From Trametes villosa (lineage: Eukaryota; Basidiomycota; Agaricomycetes; Polyporales; Polyporaceae): DNA of 64,000 nt. Position 1 is the stretch's first letter, and each line of letters starts with the position of its first letter. The stretch is from NCBI GenBank assembly GCA_002964805.2, contig PUDQ02000132.1, forward strand, positions 1 to 64,000, written 5' to 3'. Shown one piece after another: positions 1-10,555 of this stretch. The notes below the pieces were generated by a model. It did no database searches and was not told the DNA's origin. It saw only the letters and a program-made list of their open reading frames with translations. Made by a program: the position numbers and the translations under genes.

Positions 1-1
1 C

Positions 2-761
2 TCGGGCGGCGCGGACACAGCTCAGCGCGCAGCGGCGGCTCTCAAAGCGACTGCGAAGCGTGCGGACCCGCCGCCGTCGACCCGCGTGACGCGCCAGGCA
101 AGGAAGCACGGAACGGCGGTACAGAACATGGGCGCGAACAACACGGAGGGCGACAGTGTGGGCGCGAACAACACGGAGGGCAACAGTGTGGGCGCGGTAC
201 TCGTCGCGCGGCTTCCAGGGCGCAGAAGCACCAGACACGCGCAGTTGTCCATACAGGAACCTGCGATCCCGGCCCCGCCGGAGGCTAGCGCTGTGGTGGC
301 TGGAGCTGCGTCACATGCCAGCAGCCTCTCCGCGGCGGTCATTACAACGCGCGTGACTCGCAGGAGCTCGAGAATCGCGCAGGGGGCTGGGGAGACAACA
401 GCTTCTCAAGCCGTGCCGGACCCGGCGGAGGCCAACGCTCCCGAGGGTGAGACCAGTGCGTCGAGAACGCGCCGGCGACCGCCGCCAAGTTTGCGAGGGC
501 ATGGGTACGGCGGGTGGGTGTAAACTTCGATAGTATTGTACCGCGCTGACGTCAGAGCATGCGCAGGAGTCTGACGAGCGCAGCCCGTGAGCTCGCTCTA
601 CGCTGGATACAGGCGGACGAAGCGGAGGCAGAGAAACAGGGCAAGCGGAAGGGCGCACTGGTGATAGAGAGGTTGGTTACAACATCCCTCCGCGCAAGAG
701 CGCATAGCTAACCGCTCCACAGGGCGCAGGGGTCAGTGAAGAAGAGGAAGACGAAGGCGTA
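2..761 (+). CDS. Partial gene of unknown function (3' end), low-complexity basic protein
   Basis: The frame is open from the first bases of the window, so the N-terminus lies upstream. About 2..504 encodes an Ala/Pro/Arg/Ser-rich, probably disordered protein with two basic patches of the form T-R-V-T-R (near 77 and 347) and two copies of a 10-residue repeat. A GT..AG intron at about 505..557 would join a helical exon (558..671, ending V-I-E-R). A second intron (672..722, with a CTAAC branch site) would join a short last exon ending in the NLS-like tail K-K-R-K-T-K-A at 761. The splice choices are inferred, and the 559-761 part could be a separate small gene. No domain is recognised. The R-V-T-R motif also opens the gene at 57,694, but that may be coincidence. 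Confidence 0.35.
129..188. repeat. Two 30-bp in-frame tandem repeats
   Basis: Two adjacent 30-bp units differ at one base and are followed by the start of a third. The period is a multiple of three and each unit encodes G-A-N-N-T-E-G-[DN]-S-V inside the partial gene. Confidence 0.85.
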
Positions 762-1048
762 GTGATGGTAGATGCTCGTAGCACCCGTAGATGTAGATCT
801 AGACCGAGCGTGAAGTGTACCCGGCTCGGAAAGATTGCCGGAATAATGGACCATTGCACGAGAAGACATCGGGCGCGAAAGGCACAGGGGAGGGCACAGC
901 AGATGAGGCGGTAGGGGTCTGCCGGAAGCGCTCGCCCGAGCTGCACGCGGGACGTTGCGCGCGCAATCTTACCTCCAACGCCCTGCCGTTACCTCCCTAC
1001 CACCTACCACGACCTTCCCGACCCCCCAGCTCCTTCAAAACCGTTACG

Positions 1049-2238
1049 ATGCTCCTGCGCCTCATCTGCTGGACCAAGGTGCGAATCCTCACACCATACA
1101 CGAACTCGTGCTGACGTTGATCGCAGAACGGCGTGTTGCCGGCGAGCGACTACATCAAGTGCAAGCCCGGTGACGTGTTGTGCATTCGGGACTGCGAATG
1201 GGCAGTCTCCGTGTTGGGTGGAGTTTTAGACACGAAGGTTGACGTCTGGAACGTGGCCGAGGGTGACTGGGATTCGGTCCGGGTGAGGTCGCTCAAAATC
1301 GACGTCGCGGAAAATCGTCCGGCCATTCTCATTCGCCTGCCGAGCGTCCTCGACTGCGCCGGACTCGGTAAGGAGGTCCGGCTCCTCGAGGCTGCGGAGA
1401 GTGAGGACAGCAAGCTCGCGAAGATGGAGGTGGCCACAGGCGTGCGTGGCGATGCCGAGCGCGTCATCATGGTCTACGCCTGGAGTGGGGTGCGCGACGA
1501 CCCTTCTTTCTCTTCATGACGTGCACTGACATCGTTACCAGGATGTCAAGAAGGAGGCAAAAGCCTTCCCGATTGGGGTAGACGGCAACCGCTTCAAGCT
1601 CGACGAGCAGAAGGACCTCCTCGCCCACTGCGCCTCGGTCAAAGTCGAAGGGGCCTCAGCAAACGGTATCACGCAAGAGACCGCGGCGGACGCAAAGGCA
1701 GACGGTATCACGCAAGAGACCGCGGCGGACGCAAAGGCAAGCTCGCCGCCTGCGCACGCGGTCACCCTGAGCCCGCCTCGGCTCGAGATCTGGGACGGGA
1801 AGATGTCGACTTGGACCCTTCTGGCGAGGGGGGAGATGTATACCTACGTCGACTTCGACGTCGCGTCATACCTGGTGAGGAACTGCGCAAATCGGACGCC
1901 GGTCGGGCTGGGATACTGCCTCGAGCTGGCTGACGGCGAGCTGTCCGTCACCCGCGCTCCAGTAAGACTCGCGTGCTGGCGTGTTGCGCTCGAACTGACC
2001 GGACTTCTTACAGGTGACGAGCGAGCGGCTGAGGAAGGGAGAACCGGCCAATATCCCCGCCACGACTCCCGCCAAGCGCAAACACACCATGCGCCACCCG
2101 GACGGGCCCAACGGTACTGCCAAGAGGGCTGCCTCGGACAACCCGGCGCACAAGAAGGTTCTCAAGAACGACCCGGAGTGTGCCGGCCGTACGATCACGG
2201 TCAACGGACAGGAGTTCGTAGACATTACGCATATGTAG
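1049..2238 (+). CDS. Uncharacterised protein, 345 aa, four exons
   Basis: Exons 1049..1078, 1127..1489, 1542..1961 and 2014..2238 join in frame through three GT..AG introns of 48-52 nt, each with a CTGAC/CTGAT-like branch site, giving 345 residues. Exon 1 holds only M-L-L-R-L-I-C-W-T-K. Exon 2 is mixed alpha/beta-looking (K-C-K-P-G-D-V-L-C-I; repeated V-D-V-W, I-L-I-R-L). Exon 3 carries a duplicated 11-residue stretch ending A-D-A-K, and exon 4 is basic and ends D-I-T-H-M. I recognise no family. The next gene downstream (2553) has similar exon sizes and the same strand but no clear sequence match. The gene looks intact because the frame survives every junction. The start is the only in-frame ATG before intron 1. 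Confidence 0.65.
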
Positions 2239-2552
2239 ATGTAGCGCTTGTTCTGAACGAGGGAGGGGAGTCCCGGAGGGACGAACGAATGGAATATGAA
2301 CGATGGGGAGAATACGTGGCAGATTCGAATGGAGGACGAACGAGGTCGATGGCAATCAGATGTGCTCAGCGCCGGGCATCGTGATACGTGCGGAATGTCC
2401 GACGAATGGATAATCCGGTGCCTCGCCGGGGGGAGGAGCCGGTTATAAACTGGCTGCGCGTGAGGTCTTGTCCGCCCAACTTTTGCCTGACGACCACGTC
2501 GTCCACCGCCCCCTCGCCCTCCGTCGCTGCGCCCGCGAAGCTCCTCTACACG
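2239..2552. other. Intergenic, 314 bp
   Basis: Lies between two same-strand genes and would carry the 3' end of the first and the promoter of the second. I see no clear TATA element and no coding signal. Confidence 0.5.
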
Positions 2553-4642
2553 ATGCTCATATTTCGCGGATACCCCCAGCCTGGTGTGCTGCGACCCAAG
2601 GGCGGCTACCTGCGACTCCGTCCCGACGACGACGGGAAGTACTCCGAGGACCTCAAGCAGGCCTGCAAGGAAGGGGCGGGGCCCCTCCCGGAGCCGCCCT
2701 TGAGCTGTCCCAACCGGGATTGCGACGATCCGGGGCACATCTTTCGGCTGAGCTACAAGGAGGATTGCGCGGCGGCGCATTATGCGGTGGTACGTGGTTT
2801 CACGGACGTCTGTGGCGAGTAGTTGCTGAGTACCACGCAGTGCCTAGGCTGCCATCGCGTGCACTACCCGATGCAAGTGGGTCCGACCGAAGAGCACTTG
2901 CAGCGCATTGAAGCCCAGCGTAGGCATGATCGGGCGGAAAAACGTGCCGCGGACCGTGACAAGGCCCTCAAACGGGCTCGCGGAGGGCGCAAGGTCCGGC
3001 AGGTCCTGGAGACCCGTCCGAAGGCCCCGAAGGCGAAGGCGAAGGCGCAGAAGAAGGGGAAGACTGCGGCGCGTCCATTCGGGGTACGTTGGGGCACACC
3101 TGATCAAGCGAGCTGCCTAACAAGTCCGGGGTCTAGATCGTAGGCAACGTCGTAGAAGACGTGGCCGGATCGTCGCGCACCGCCGGCACTTATGGTCGCA
3201 CCATTACCGTGCTCCTTTGGACTCAGGTATGCGCACACTACCAATGCTTGACGGTTACTGACGAGATGTGCTCAGGTCGGAGAATTCGCGCTGATCAGGA
3301 AGGTGCACCTGAGGGACGCGAGGCTTCTAGAGTTCGCGGAGGTACCGGGAGTGAGGCAGGCGTGTCCTCCCGGGAGCGCCCTCGTCTTCGAGGTCTGGTG
3401 GATCGACTTCGCACAGTGGGCGGCGGTGTCGTGGTTGACGGACCCCATCGCGGTCGCGCTCACGGAGGACACCGTATTCATCCGTCTGGCCGGCCTCCAG
3501 TGCACCGGCTTCGGTCATGCCCTCCACGAGTACGAACACGCACACAACATGGTCTCCGTTGCCGCCACCGGCGGGGGAGAGAAACCTAGCGACTACATGG
3601 AGAAGTATGCGGAGCCAGGGAAGGTTTGGGTCGCACTATGGACCGCGGTACGTCAGGCTGTGCAAGATTTCACCCTCGCTGGCTGACATATGATGTGCAG
3701 GACAACAAGGGACCGGTGGTGCGACAGGTGACGATCGACAGGGAGGCGGGTCGTCTCGTGGCGCGGTGGGTCGATCCGCCTGAGCTTCGTACCGGCAACG
3801 CCGAGCTGTTCTCCTGCGCCTGGGTGGAGCGCGAGACTCAGTGGAAGCCGTACGAAAGCGAGAGCGGGCTGCGCGTCGGCATGCAACCCGGGACTCCGGT
3901 CATTCTACTGCGCCGCCCGGATATCGGCCGCCTGCTCGGGCTGGGCGACGTGCTGAACTACGTCGAGAACCACCGCGCCATCCGACGTGCTGCCGGGCTA
4001 GACGCGGCCGCGGAGGACGCGCCGGTGCGTTTCCTACGGTACCGCGACGACGACGACGACGGGGACAACGACCGCGCCGACGTGCCGCCGGCCCGTCGCG
4101 GGTACCGCGACGACGACGACGACGACAACGACCGCCCGGACGGGCCCCCGGCCCCTCCCGGCCAGCATTCCGAGCGCCTGCCGCCACACCAGCGCACCCA
4201 GTTTCCGTGGCGCCGCTGGGATAACCGTATCGTCGAGGCCGCGTGCGCGCGCGGGGACGGTGAGATGGTCGAGCGGCTCTGGGCCAGCACCTCGGCAAAC
4301 CGTATCGTCGAGGCCGCGTGCGCGCGCATGATCGAACGGAACGGACACGGGGGGGCGTATGAGGGTGAGAGGCTCGAGCGGCTCGGGGCCAGCACTTCAG
4401 CGTGGGACTGGAAAGACCGCGCGAGTGACGCCGCAGTCGAAGAAGGCCTTTCGCGAGCGGCGCGCGCTGCGGTCGCGGCCGAGGCGGCCGATGCTCGCGC
4501 TGATGGTGCCGCGGGAGAACACAAGGCGCAGGGGAACGGGAGGAAGGGCAAGGGCAGGATGGAGTCTCTCGCGCGGCGCTTGCTGTACAAGGCCGGTTTC
4601 AGCGTCATCGTTGAGAACGGGGAGGAGGTCATCGAAATCTGA
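2553..4642 (+). CDS. Uncharacterised protein, 627 aa, N-terminal Cys/His cluster and Asp-rich repeats
   Basis: Exons 2553..2789, 2841..3083, 3137..3226, 3276..3647 and 3701..4642 join in frame through GT..AG introns of about 50 nt. Exons 1-2 contain a likely zinc-binding cluster: C-P-N-R-D-C-D-D-P-G-H, then C-L-G-C-H-R-V-H across the first junction. A Lys/Arg/Ala-rich helical linker follows. Exons 3-4 look globular (V-F-E-V-W-W-I-D-F; C-T-G-F-G-H). Exon 5 holds two copies of an R-x3-Y-R-D5-6 acidic repeat followed by P-P-A, and two copies of N-R-I-V-E-A-A-C-A-R, and ends E-E-V-I-E-I. I do not recognise the family. The repeats mark recent internal duplication. The start is chosen because the next ATGs fall inside the cysteine cluster. 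Confidence 0.6.
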
Positions 4643-5718
4643 TATATTGTCTGTAGTAGGTATACCAAAGTACTATAAAAGTGGAGGCGAGCAGACCGGG
4701 GGAGCACGCGGGGTTCGCTGGGGGAAACACGGCGTCAGGCACACGGGGGTGTGATGAGAGGGCAGTCGGTGATGTTGCAGCGGCGCGGGAGCAATAGGCT
4801 GGGCATCGGTGTCCAGGTACTCTGTGGTTGACCGGTCAGTGTCCTCGCACGAGCTCGAAATGCGGAAGGACTACCCAAGCTTTGCAGGTACCGGCGGAGG
4901 TCGCGACGACAAAAGGAGGCATCCCCAGGAGCAGACACGACATGGGGCGGCTCCCGGGCGTCGGCACGGCCTTCGCGGTCATCCTGCGGACCTGGACGCG
5001 CCAAGAATACTCATGCTGCATGCGAAATCGTCGAACTAGACAAAATGAGCTTCGCGAACACGTGACCGCGAGGTGGGAGACCTGCGCGCCGCGCGTGTAG
5101 AAGAGCGCGTCAGAGCCGAATACACGCCGATTTCGCATAAGCACGCGCGAGCGGAAAAGGGCGACACGAGCAGATGTCGCTGTCGGGACCGTGGGTCGCG
5201 CGCGCGCGCGCCTGCGCGCCTGACGGGTGCGTACGTCCGTCCTCCGCTGCAGCTACGTCGCGTGCCCCTGCACAAACCGCCGGTCCAGACAGCACCGCTC
5301 CAACCAGACAGAACCGCTCGCAGCACAACATCAGCAAGAACCTCTTTGGGCGCGCGGTCGGTTGCGTGCGTCACCCCGTCCCCGCTGCAGCTACCGGACG
5401 CGCCCCTGCATGCGTTCCTTATTAACGCGCGCGCGCAACCTTTCTGCCAGTAATAACCTCTGGTTTCTCGCGCTCCGAGCTTGCGCTGCCACAAACACGC
5501 GCACGCAACTCGTGCTCCTCTGAACCTGGGCTCAATCCTCCTCTGCCACAACATCCTCCTCTGTCAAGACCCCTCTTCTTCTGCGCTCCGTTATTCCGAT
5601 GCCACAAACGCGCGCGCGGATCGCATCGGCTCCAAGGCGCAACACGGGGCTGACTTGGCAGTCGCGCGAGGTCTGTGGTCCGCTATGGCCGCGGAGGTGA
5701 GGACTGACAATGTAACAG
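4643..5718. other. No supported gene; GC-rich low-complexity stretch
   Basis: Contains alternating GC dinucleotides (about 5199-5216), two related segments near 5235-5275 and 5385-5420, and Pro/Arg-biased open frames on both strands that do not splice convincingly. The 5' exons of the small gene at 5719 may hide here. Confidence 0.4.
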
Positions 5719-6140
5719 GTTTTGCTCTCCATCTTTCGGGGTGTCGCGCGCAGAACGTTCGACTGGGCAGACTTTGACAAGGTGAGTAATGACAGCCGTC
5801 CGCTGAAAAACTGAACTGGAATACGTACAGGCGATGTTGGAGCTCGACTTCAAGCTGGAAGGAAGCGGAATTGTTGGAAGCTACCTCATCCCCAAGGAGT
5901 TCGGAGGTGGAACAATGGTCCTGCACCGGGTACGCGTAGCGTGGCTTGTAATGAAATACCCGACTGACGAAGACGTTATAGAGCCACGAGCGGAAGCTTT
6001 ACAAAAACTACCAAGACGAGTAAGCACCCCCAGGGCTGGACATTGACGTGCTACTGATGCCCTCGCACAGCGTGAAGTATCGCCTATCACACCGCTTCGG
6101 GTGGACCAAGCAGACGTTCCGCGAGGGAGGGAAATACTAG
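5719..6140 (+). CDS. 3' exons of a small gene; C-terminus resembles the fungal 'HRPHP...YGW' (HicA-like fold) domain
   Basis: Four exons join in frame: 5719..5781, 5831..5929, 5982..6019 and 6071..6140, with GT..AG introns of about 50 nt. The translation runs from V-L-L-S-I-F-R-G through F-D-W-A-D-F, M-V-L-H-R-S-H-E-R and R-F-G-W-T-K-Q-T-F to a TAG. The order (W-x-x-F near the start, a late H-R-x-H, a terminal Y/F-G-W) is what I remember for the short C-terminal domain of fungal ipa-like proteins, which has a HicA-like RNA-binding fold. Only about 90 residues are placed. The 5' end is not resolved; the splice acceptor at 5718 shows that exons lie upstream. The family call is weak; the exon structure is better supported. 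Confidence 0.4.
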
Positions 6141-6965
6141 GGTGAACGGCGTTGGCATTCATGCGATTATCTTGCGTACATTACACGTCTGAGCAATGTA
6201 AATAGCCTACGATTGTACTACGTCGAGGCGAGGGGGGAGGGGTGGGAGCGCAATGTAGTATACGGTAGTTCGAAAAGTGTATGCACATAAGTTCTATACG
6301 ATCGAGTACAGCTACCGAATGTCTATGCTGCGTGCCTGCGCGATCGGGACGTGACGACGAGGGGTGGGCGCGAGGCTGGGAGGGTGCGAGGTTGGGAGGG
6401 CGACGAGAACCGACATGGCGCGCACGCGCGACGCACTACGCGTTTGGCACTGAGTGCTTACCTGGGTGACCATCGAGCCGCTCCATGTCTATCCAGCGCG
6501 CGTGCGTATTGCAGATATGGCGGCTCGAGCTTCATCCGTGATCCTCGCGGCTCCTCGATTCGATACGTTGGCGGCGTTGCGAGTCTTCAGTTATTGAGGA
6601 GCGCGTCGCGGGGGTGGCGCGCTTGCGACGTTGCTGCCGCGCCGGGTGTGTAGGTATTTGGGCGGGAGTGGCTGCTGGGCCCGTGGGTGTTCTGTTGGGT
6701 GTCGTCCGGGTAAGCCGAGCGCAAGGAGGTTGGGCGACTGGATGAGACGAGTGGGCGGTGAGGCCGAGACGGGTGAGGAGGGGCGAGGGCGCTGAGCGTT
6801 CTCGGAGATGGGAGCGCCTGGGCGAGAATGATCGAAAATGCGGGGGTGGCGGTTCCCGGCGGGGGTGATCGAGCAGGCACGGGGTCCAGACCGCCGAACG
6901 GTTGAAAGACCGGCTGGGCGTGAATACCACAACCTGTTGGCAACTTGACGGTTGACGACTATAAG
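6141..6965. other. No supported gene
   Basis: GC-rich sequence. Minus-strand open frames of about 110 aa at 6587-6943 are Pro/Arg/Ser-rich and share no frame with the HET relics next to them. I see no gene here. Confidence 0.4.
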
Positions 6966-7044
6966 CGCGGTGGCTCAGTTGGTTTGAGCAACGCGATGTT
7001 GGGGGAGGGCGGGAGTTCGATCCTGTGTGGGTTTTGGCTTTTTT
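6966..7044 (+). repeat. tRNA-derived (SINE-like) segment
   Basis: An A-box (TGGCTCAGTTGG, about 6971-6982) lies in a pairing D-arm (GCTC/GAGC). A B-box-like GAGTTCGATCCT follows at about 7013-7024, then a T6 run at 7039-7044 that fits a Pol III terminator. The T-stem mismatches at two positions and no clean anticodon arm forms, so this is a tRNA relic or SINE head, not a working tRNA gene. Confidence 0.5.
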
Positions 7045-7129
7045 GCGCGGAGGAACGCCGAGGGGGCCGTCCGAGGCCTGCGCGAGCGCCCGGAGCTGTG
7101 GCCGATGACAACTCCTGTTACGCCTTAAG

Positions 7130-7263
7130 CGCCCGAACTTGTCGTCGATGACAAGTCCGGTTCTTGCGCGAGGAGGGCGGCGCGGGTGGTGGGTTAAGCG
7201 CCCGGACTTGTCGTCGATGACAAGTTCGAGGCGCCTAATAGGTTGGGGTATGACATACCCCAA
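7130..7263. repeat. Cluster of hairpin repeats downstream of the truncated HET gene
   Basis: Two copies (about 7137-7156 and 7206-7225) of a 20-bp foldback with stem ACTTGTC/GACAAGT and loop GTCGAT sit in longer imperfect stems. They are followed by a perfect 21-bp palindrome (TTGGGGTATG, one central A, and its complement) at 7243-7263. They sit exactly where HET homology ends. Confidence 0.7.
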
Positions 7264-7282
7264 CTGAAGCCCCTCGCTACCT

Positions 7283-7926
7283 GAGCACTCGTCGATGTGG
7301 GCCCTTGCGAGAGCAAACAGGCGAGGCAACTGGAAGCCTCGGACAGGATGCCGGGCGTGGACGTAAGGCGCGGCTGGATCATCTTCACACATAACGAGAG
7401 AGTCAGTTGAATATGGCTGGCGATTATGTGTGAGTGAAACAAACATACCTGCGGCGGTGTGCAACTTGAATTCCCACCTAGTAGGCCCCTGGACGCTCGA
7501 GCCTATGCTGCGGGCATCTATATCGAGTACTTGTTCAGGCCATGGAATGCGCCGGCGAACGCCTGGGTCGAGCAGTGGCGTTATGCAGAAAAGCGTGAGT
7601 GTGACGGTCATCAGCCGTTTCCACTGAGCAGGGTCTGTTATCCTCCCGTTGCGCGTGAAGTTCTTCTGGAAGACGGCGTTGCACCACACGCAGCCCCAGT
7701 CGGCGCCTTCCTTTAGCTCCCTCAGCGAGGTTGAGTACCGCCATTTCTGTGCAGGAATGTGGTTGTCTCTCTTCGGAGCGTAGCGGTATAACAGTCTGCT
7801 GTACGCCTTGATGGGACCCATCCAGCAGCTCAGGCAAACAGAGGGAGGACTCTCAGGCTGCGGCAGCGCGTCCTCGGTCGCCGAACAACCAGAGGGAGAG
7901 AGTGATGGATCGGTATTGGAGTCCAT
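7283..7926 (-). pseudogene. HET gene copy A, truncated early in exon 2
   Basis: Exon 1 (7926..7449) encodes the family's N-terminal domain, with C-x2-C in S-V-C-L-S-C-W and G-C-V-W-C. The intron (7448..7383) has GTATGT and an AAG acceptor at the family's conserved site. Exon 2 starts D-D-P-A-A-P-Y-V as in the intact paralogs but matches them for only about 33 residues, to H-I-D-E-C near 7283. The HET core (Y-V-W-G, D-S-L-C, R-G-W-C) is missing and is replaced by hairpin repeats and a tRNA-like segment. A long open frame continues to 6532, but that part is not HET and is probably fortuitous. Confidence 0.8.
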
Positions 7927-8490
7927 GAGAAGGTACCACAGCGGAGGCGAGGCGGCGGAGGCAGAAGGGGAAGGCGTCCGAGCACGGTTTGGCCGAGTTT
8001 CGTCGCAGACAGACCAAAAGACCTCCTGTAGAAAGCAGTACGACGGGCTCGCGCAAAGACGCCTGGAAACGAGGAGACGGCGCGGTGTGGACGCGGCCAG
8101 AGACCAGTGCGGGCCCGGCCGGATATAATGTACACGCCGTTACCGCGCTGAGTGACAGGAGTGTCTATGACCGGGCGAAGCAACGAAGCGTAATGTAGGG
8201 GTAATGAGATCCACGAATCGTATGCAAGCAAAGCAAGGGCTCATCGTGACTCCGAAGTAGGCAATTCAGGTACTAGAGGTAGGCCGCATACACCAGCCTG
8301 CGTTTTGCGCCACACAGCGAAGTGCAGAGGTTCGGGGGTTCAAGATATTGTCATTCCAGCAGAAACCACGCAAAGACGAAAGCCCGAGAAGTGACTAGTG
8401 AGTCCCAACTTTCCGTCATAGTCGTTTAAGATGAGACTCAGACCTAGCAGTGGTTCGAGGATCCAAAATGATGGTTGCGGAACAAGCATG
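7927..8490 (-). promoter_or_regulatory. Upstream region of HET copy A, conserved among paralogs
   Basis: About 8190-8490 aligns with the upstream blocks of HET copies C (18,180-18,440), D (28,970-29,215) and E (37,120-37,390). Minus-strand ATTATATC at 8122-8129 is a TATA-like element about 200 bp before the ATG. It lies in the same local context (GGCC before the element, TGGCC after it) as in copies C and E. Confidence 0.6.
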
Positions 8491-8679
8491 AGTTTCCGCC
8501 TAAAGAAATAAATCTATAATGTGGGGAGTGAGTGAGTTTTGGGAGTACATCGATCCGCTACTACGGGGCCTCAACGTGGATCGAGTCTGGTTTTAACTAC
8601 CCTGCAGAGTTTACATACCGAGACTCGAGCGATTCTGCCGAACTGAACCTGCGTGAACGGCTTCCACGCAATGTGCCAC

Positions 8680-9828
8680 TCACCGGACGGAGGCATGGCT
8701 TCGGCATGTTGGCATTGAGAGCAGGCTGGGGCGTGCATGAAAGAGTCCGGCGGCGTCGCGCAGCGAACGTTGCGCGATAGGCAGGTGCGAGGTGCCCTGG
8801 GTGCACATCGTCCGCCTGCACCCGCGTACACGGCGCCACACCCGCGCGGAGGACCACGGACCCGCCCGCGACTGCCCGAAACGCAGCTCGAGGTCCTTGA
8901 GCTCGACGCTGCACGCCGCCCCCTCGGCAACAGCGACCTTCGCCCCCTCCTCCAGGGGGCACACCGGCCCGTCGACGGACGCCCACGACCATGGCGGCGC
9001 ACGATACCCTGGCGGGCGTGGGAGCACGCCGGGCGCAAGCTCGCGGTGCCACCACAGCAGCCCGCGGAGGAGTGCGAGGCGCCAGGGGCCCTCGACGTAG
9101 TCCGCGCCGAGCGTGCGCACGAACTCGGCCGCGATCGAGCTTGTCCGCCGGCAGCGGCCCACCACGCGGAGGCATCGGTGGCTCTTGCAGGCACCAACCG
9201 TGCGCGGAGGTCGGCTCGTCCATACCCCTAGAGGGCACCCTGCTGTTCACCTGGACGTCGAGGCGGGCAGATGATGTGAAAGAGAGGGCGACATCGCTCG
9301 TGCCCGCCTGCCGCCCTGTGAGGAAGCCGGCGCTTACCCGCGGTGACGATGGTCACGTAGGTGCGGCGGTAGATGCGGTGTAACCACCCTGAGTGTATGC
9401 AGCTTGTCCGCGTCCGAGTCTTGCACAATGCGCAGGTTGTCGGCCCACATGTACTGGAAGAGCGCATAGGTGACGCGAATCGTGTCGCGGATGGTCTGTA
9501 GGAGGAGCGCCGGGTCGATCGCGCTGGAGTAAACGGCCAAGTTGGCTTGCGTCGCCTGGTGCGGCTGCGTCTCGCCCCACACGTACCTCAGTGGGAGATA
9601 CTCGCCGTAAAGGCCTTCTGTCGGAACGAGGCGGACACCGGCGGGGGTGCAGTCGATGAGTCGCGTGGGGAAGGGGCCGTCGGCGGACGGCCAGAGATGG
9701 GAGCAGCGTTTGTGAGTGCTAGCGCATTCGTCGGTGAGGGCTCTCGCAGAGGAGATCGCGCGCGGCGATCCGACATCGAGGACGGGGCTTCGCGCGACGA
9801 TGTACGGCGCGGCGGGACTTCTGCTCAA
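8680..9828 (-). pseudogene. Degraded HET gene relic
   Basis: HET motifs appear in the right order but in different frames. From 9828 down: P-A-A-P-Y-I-V-A-R, then L-R-Y-V-W-G-E-T-Q-P-H-Q (motif 1, with S changed to R), Y-M-W-A-D-N-L-R-I-V-Q-D-S (motif 2, with S-L-C changed to N-L-R), a frameshift near 9370, G-W-C-L-Q-E near 9175, another frameshift, then A-P-P-W-S-W-A-S-V-D-G and V-E-L-K-D-L-E-L-R-F-G ending near 8780. Exon 1 is absent. Two or more frameshifts and lost core residues mark a pseudogene. Confidence 0.8.
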
Positions 9829-10139
9829 AAGTGATCAGTCAGACATGCGTTGCCTACGGACGCGCGGAGATACGCGCACTCACCTGCCGTGGTGTACGCG
9901 AACGGGTGGTCATCCAGCGTAGTAGTCTTCGCGCGGCCCACCAGCAGCACTTCGAGCGTCTGGGTGCCGAGCAGGAGGCCGTCAATCCAGCCCGGTCAAC
10001 GTCTCCTTGTGTAACACATGTAGTTACCCTCTCTCGTCCCTAAACGAAAGTATAAACGACTTGAGGGCGACGCATCACACGCTGCTGGTCACGCGGGGCC
10101 CACCTGGCGCATCGAGGTAGCGTAGGAATATCCATCACA

Positions 10140-10318
10140 GTCCTCCGTTGTTGGATTGGAAGTTCTGGTACCGTTGTCGCACACGAGATCGAACTGCGCC
10201 GCGGAGGGGCCTCTCCAGCGCGTCTCGAGATTGAGGTAGGCCTGGGCGGTAGCGTGTCCTCGTCGGCGGGAGGCGAGTGCGGTGAAAGGAGGGGATGGAG
10301 ATCGTTGTCAAGGCCCAT
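10140..10318 (-). pseudogene. HET exon-1 5' fragment, head-to-head with 2H copy 1
   Basis: From an ATG at 10318 the frame gives a leader and D-E-D-T-L-P-P-R-P-T-S, the hallmark opening of the HET proteins here, and then decays (the C-x2-C is replaced by I-S-R-R). The coding start is about 240 bp from the start of 2H copy 1 on the other strand. The same arrangement occurs at 18.5 and 37.0 kb. Confidence 0.65.
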
Positions 10319-10555
10319 GAACGCGTGCGGCGGCGGAGGCGAGCGTGTTCCTGTGCGCGCGAAGGGGAGACCGAGCGCAGGCGACAAAGCTGGCCAAATG
10401 AATTGGGGAGCTGCGGTAATTCGCGGTCGGGATCGAGCGTGGTGGACGGAGGCTCACCTTCATGTCCTCCCGCGTCCGCCACATTACCGGCGGAACGGCC
10501 CGACGCCCGGCTTCCGCAAGGCTCGCGGCCGGGACGCCCACGACCTGAGCTTGCC

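Noticed and set aside
3958..4707. 249-codon minus-strand frame
   Set aside because: Antisense of the Asp-rich and Ala-rich exon of the 627-aa gene.
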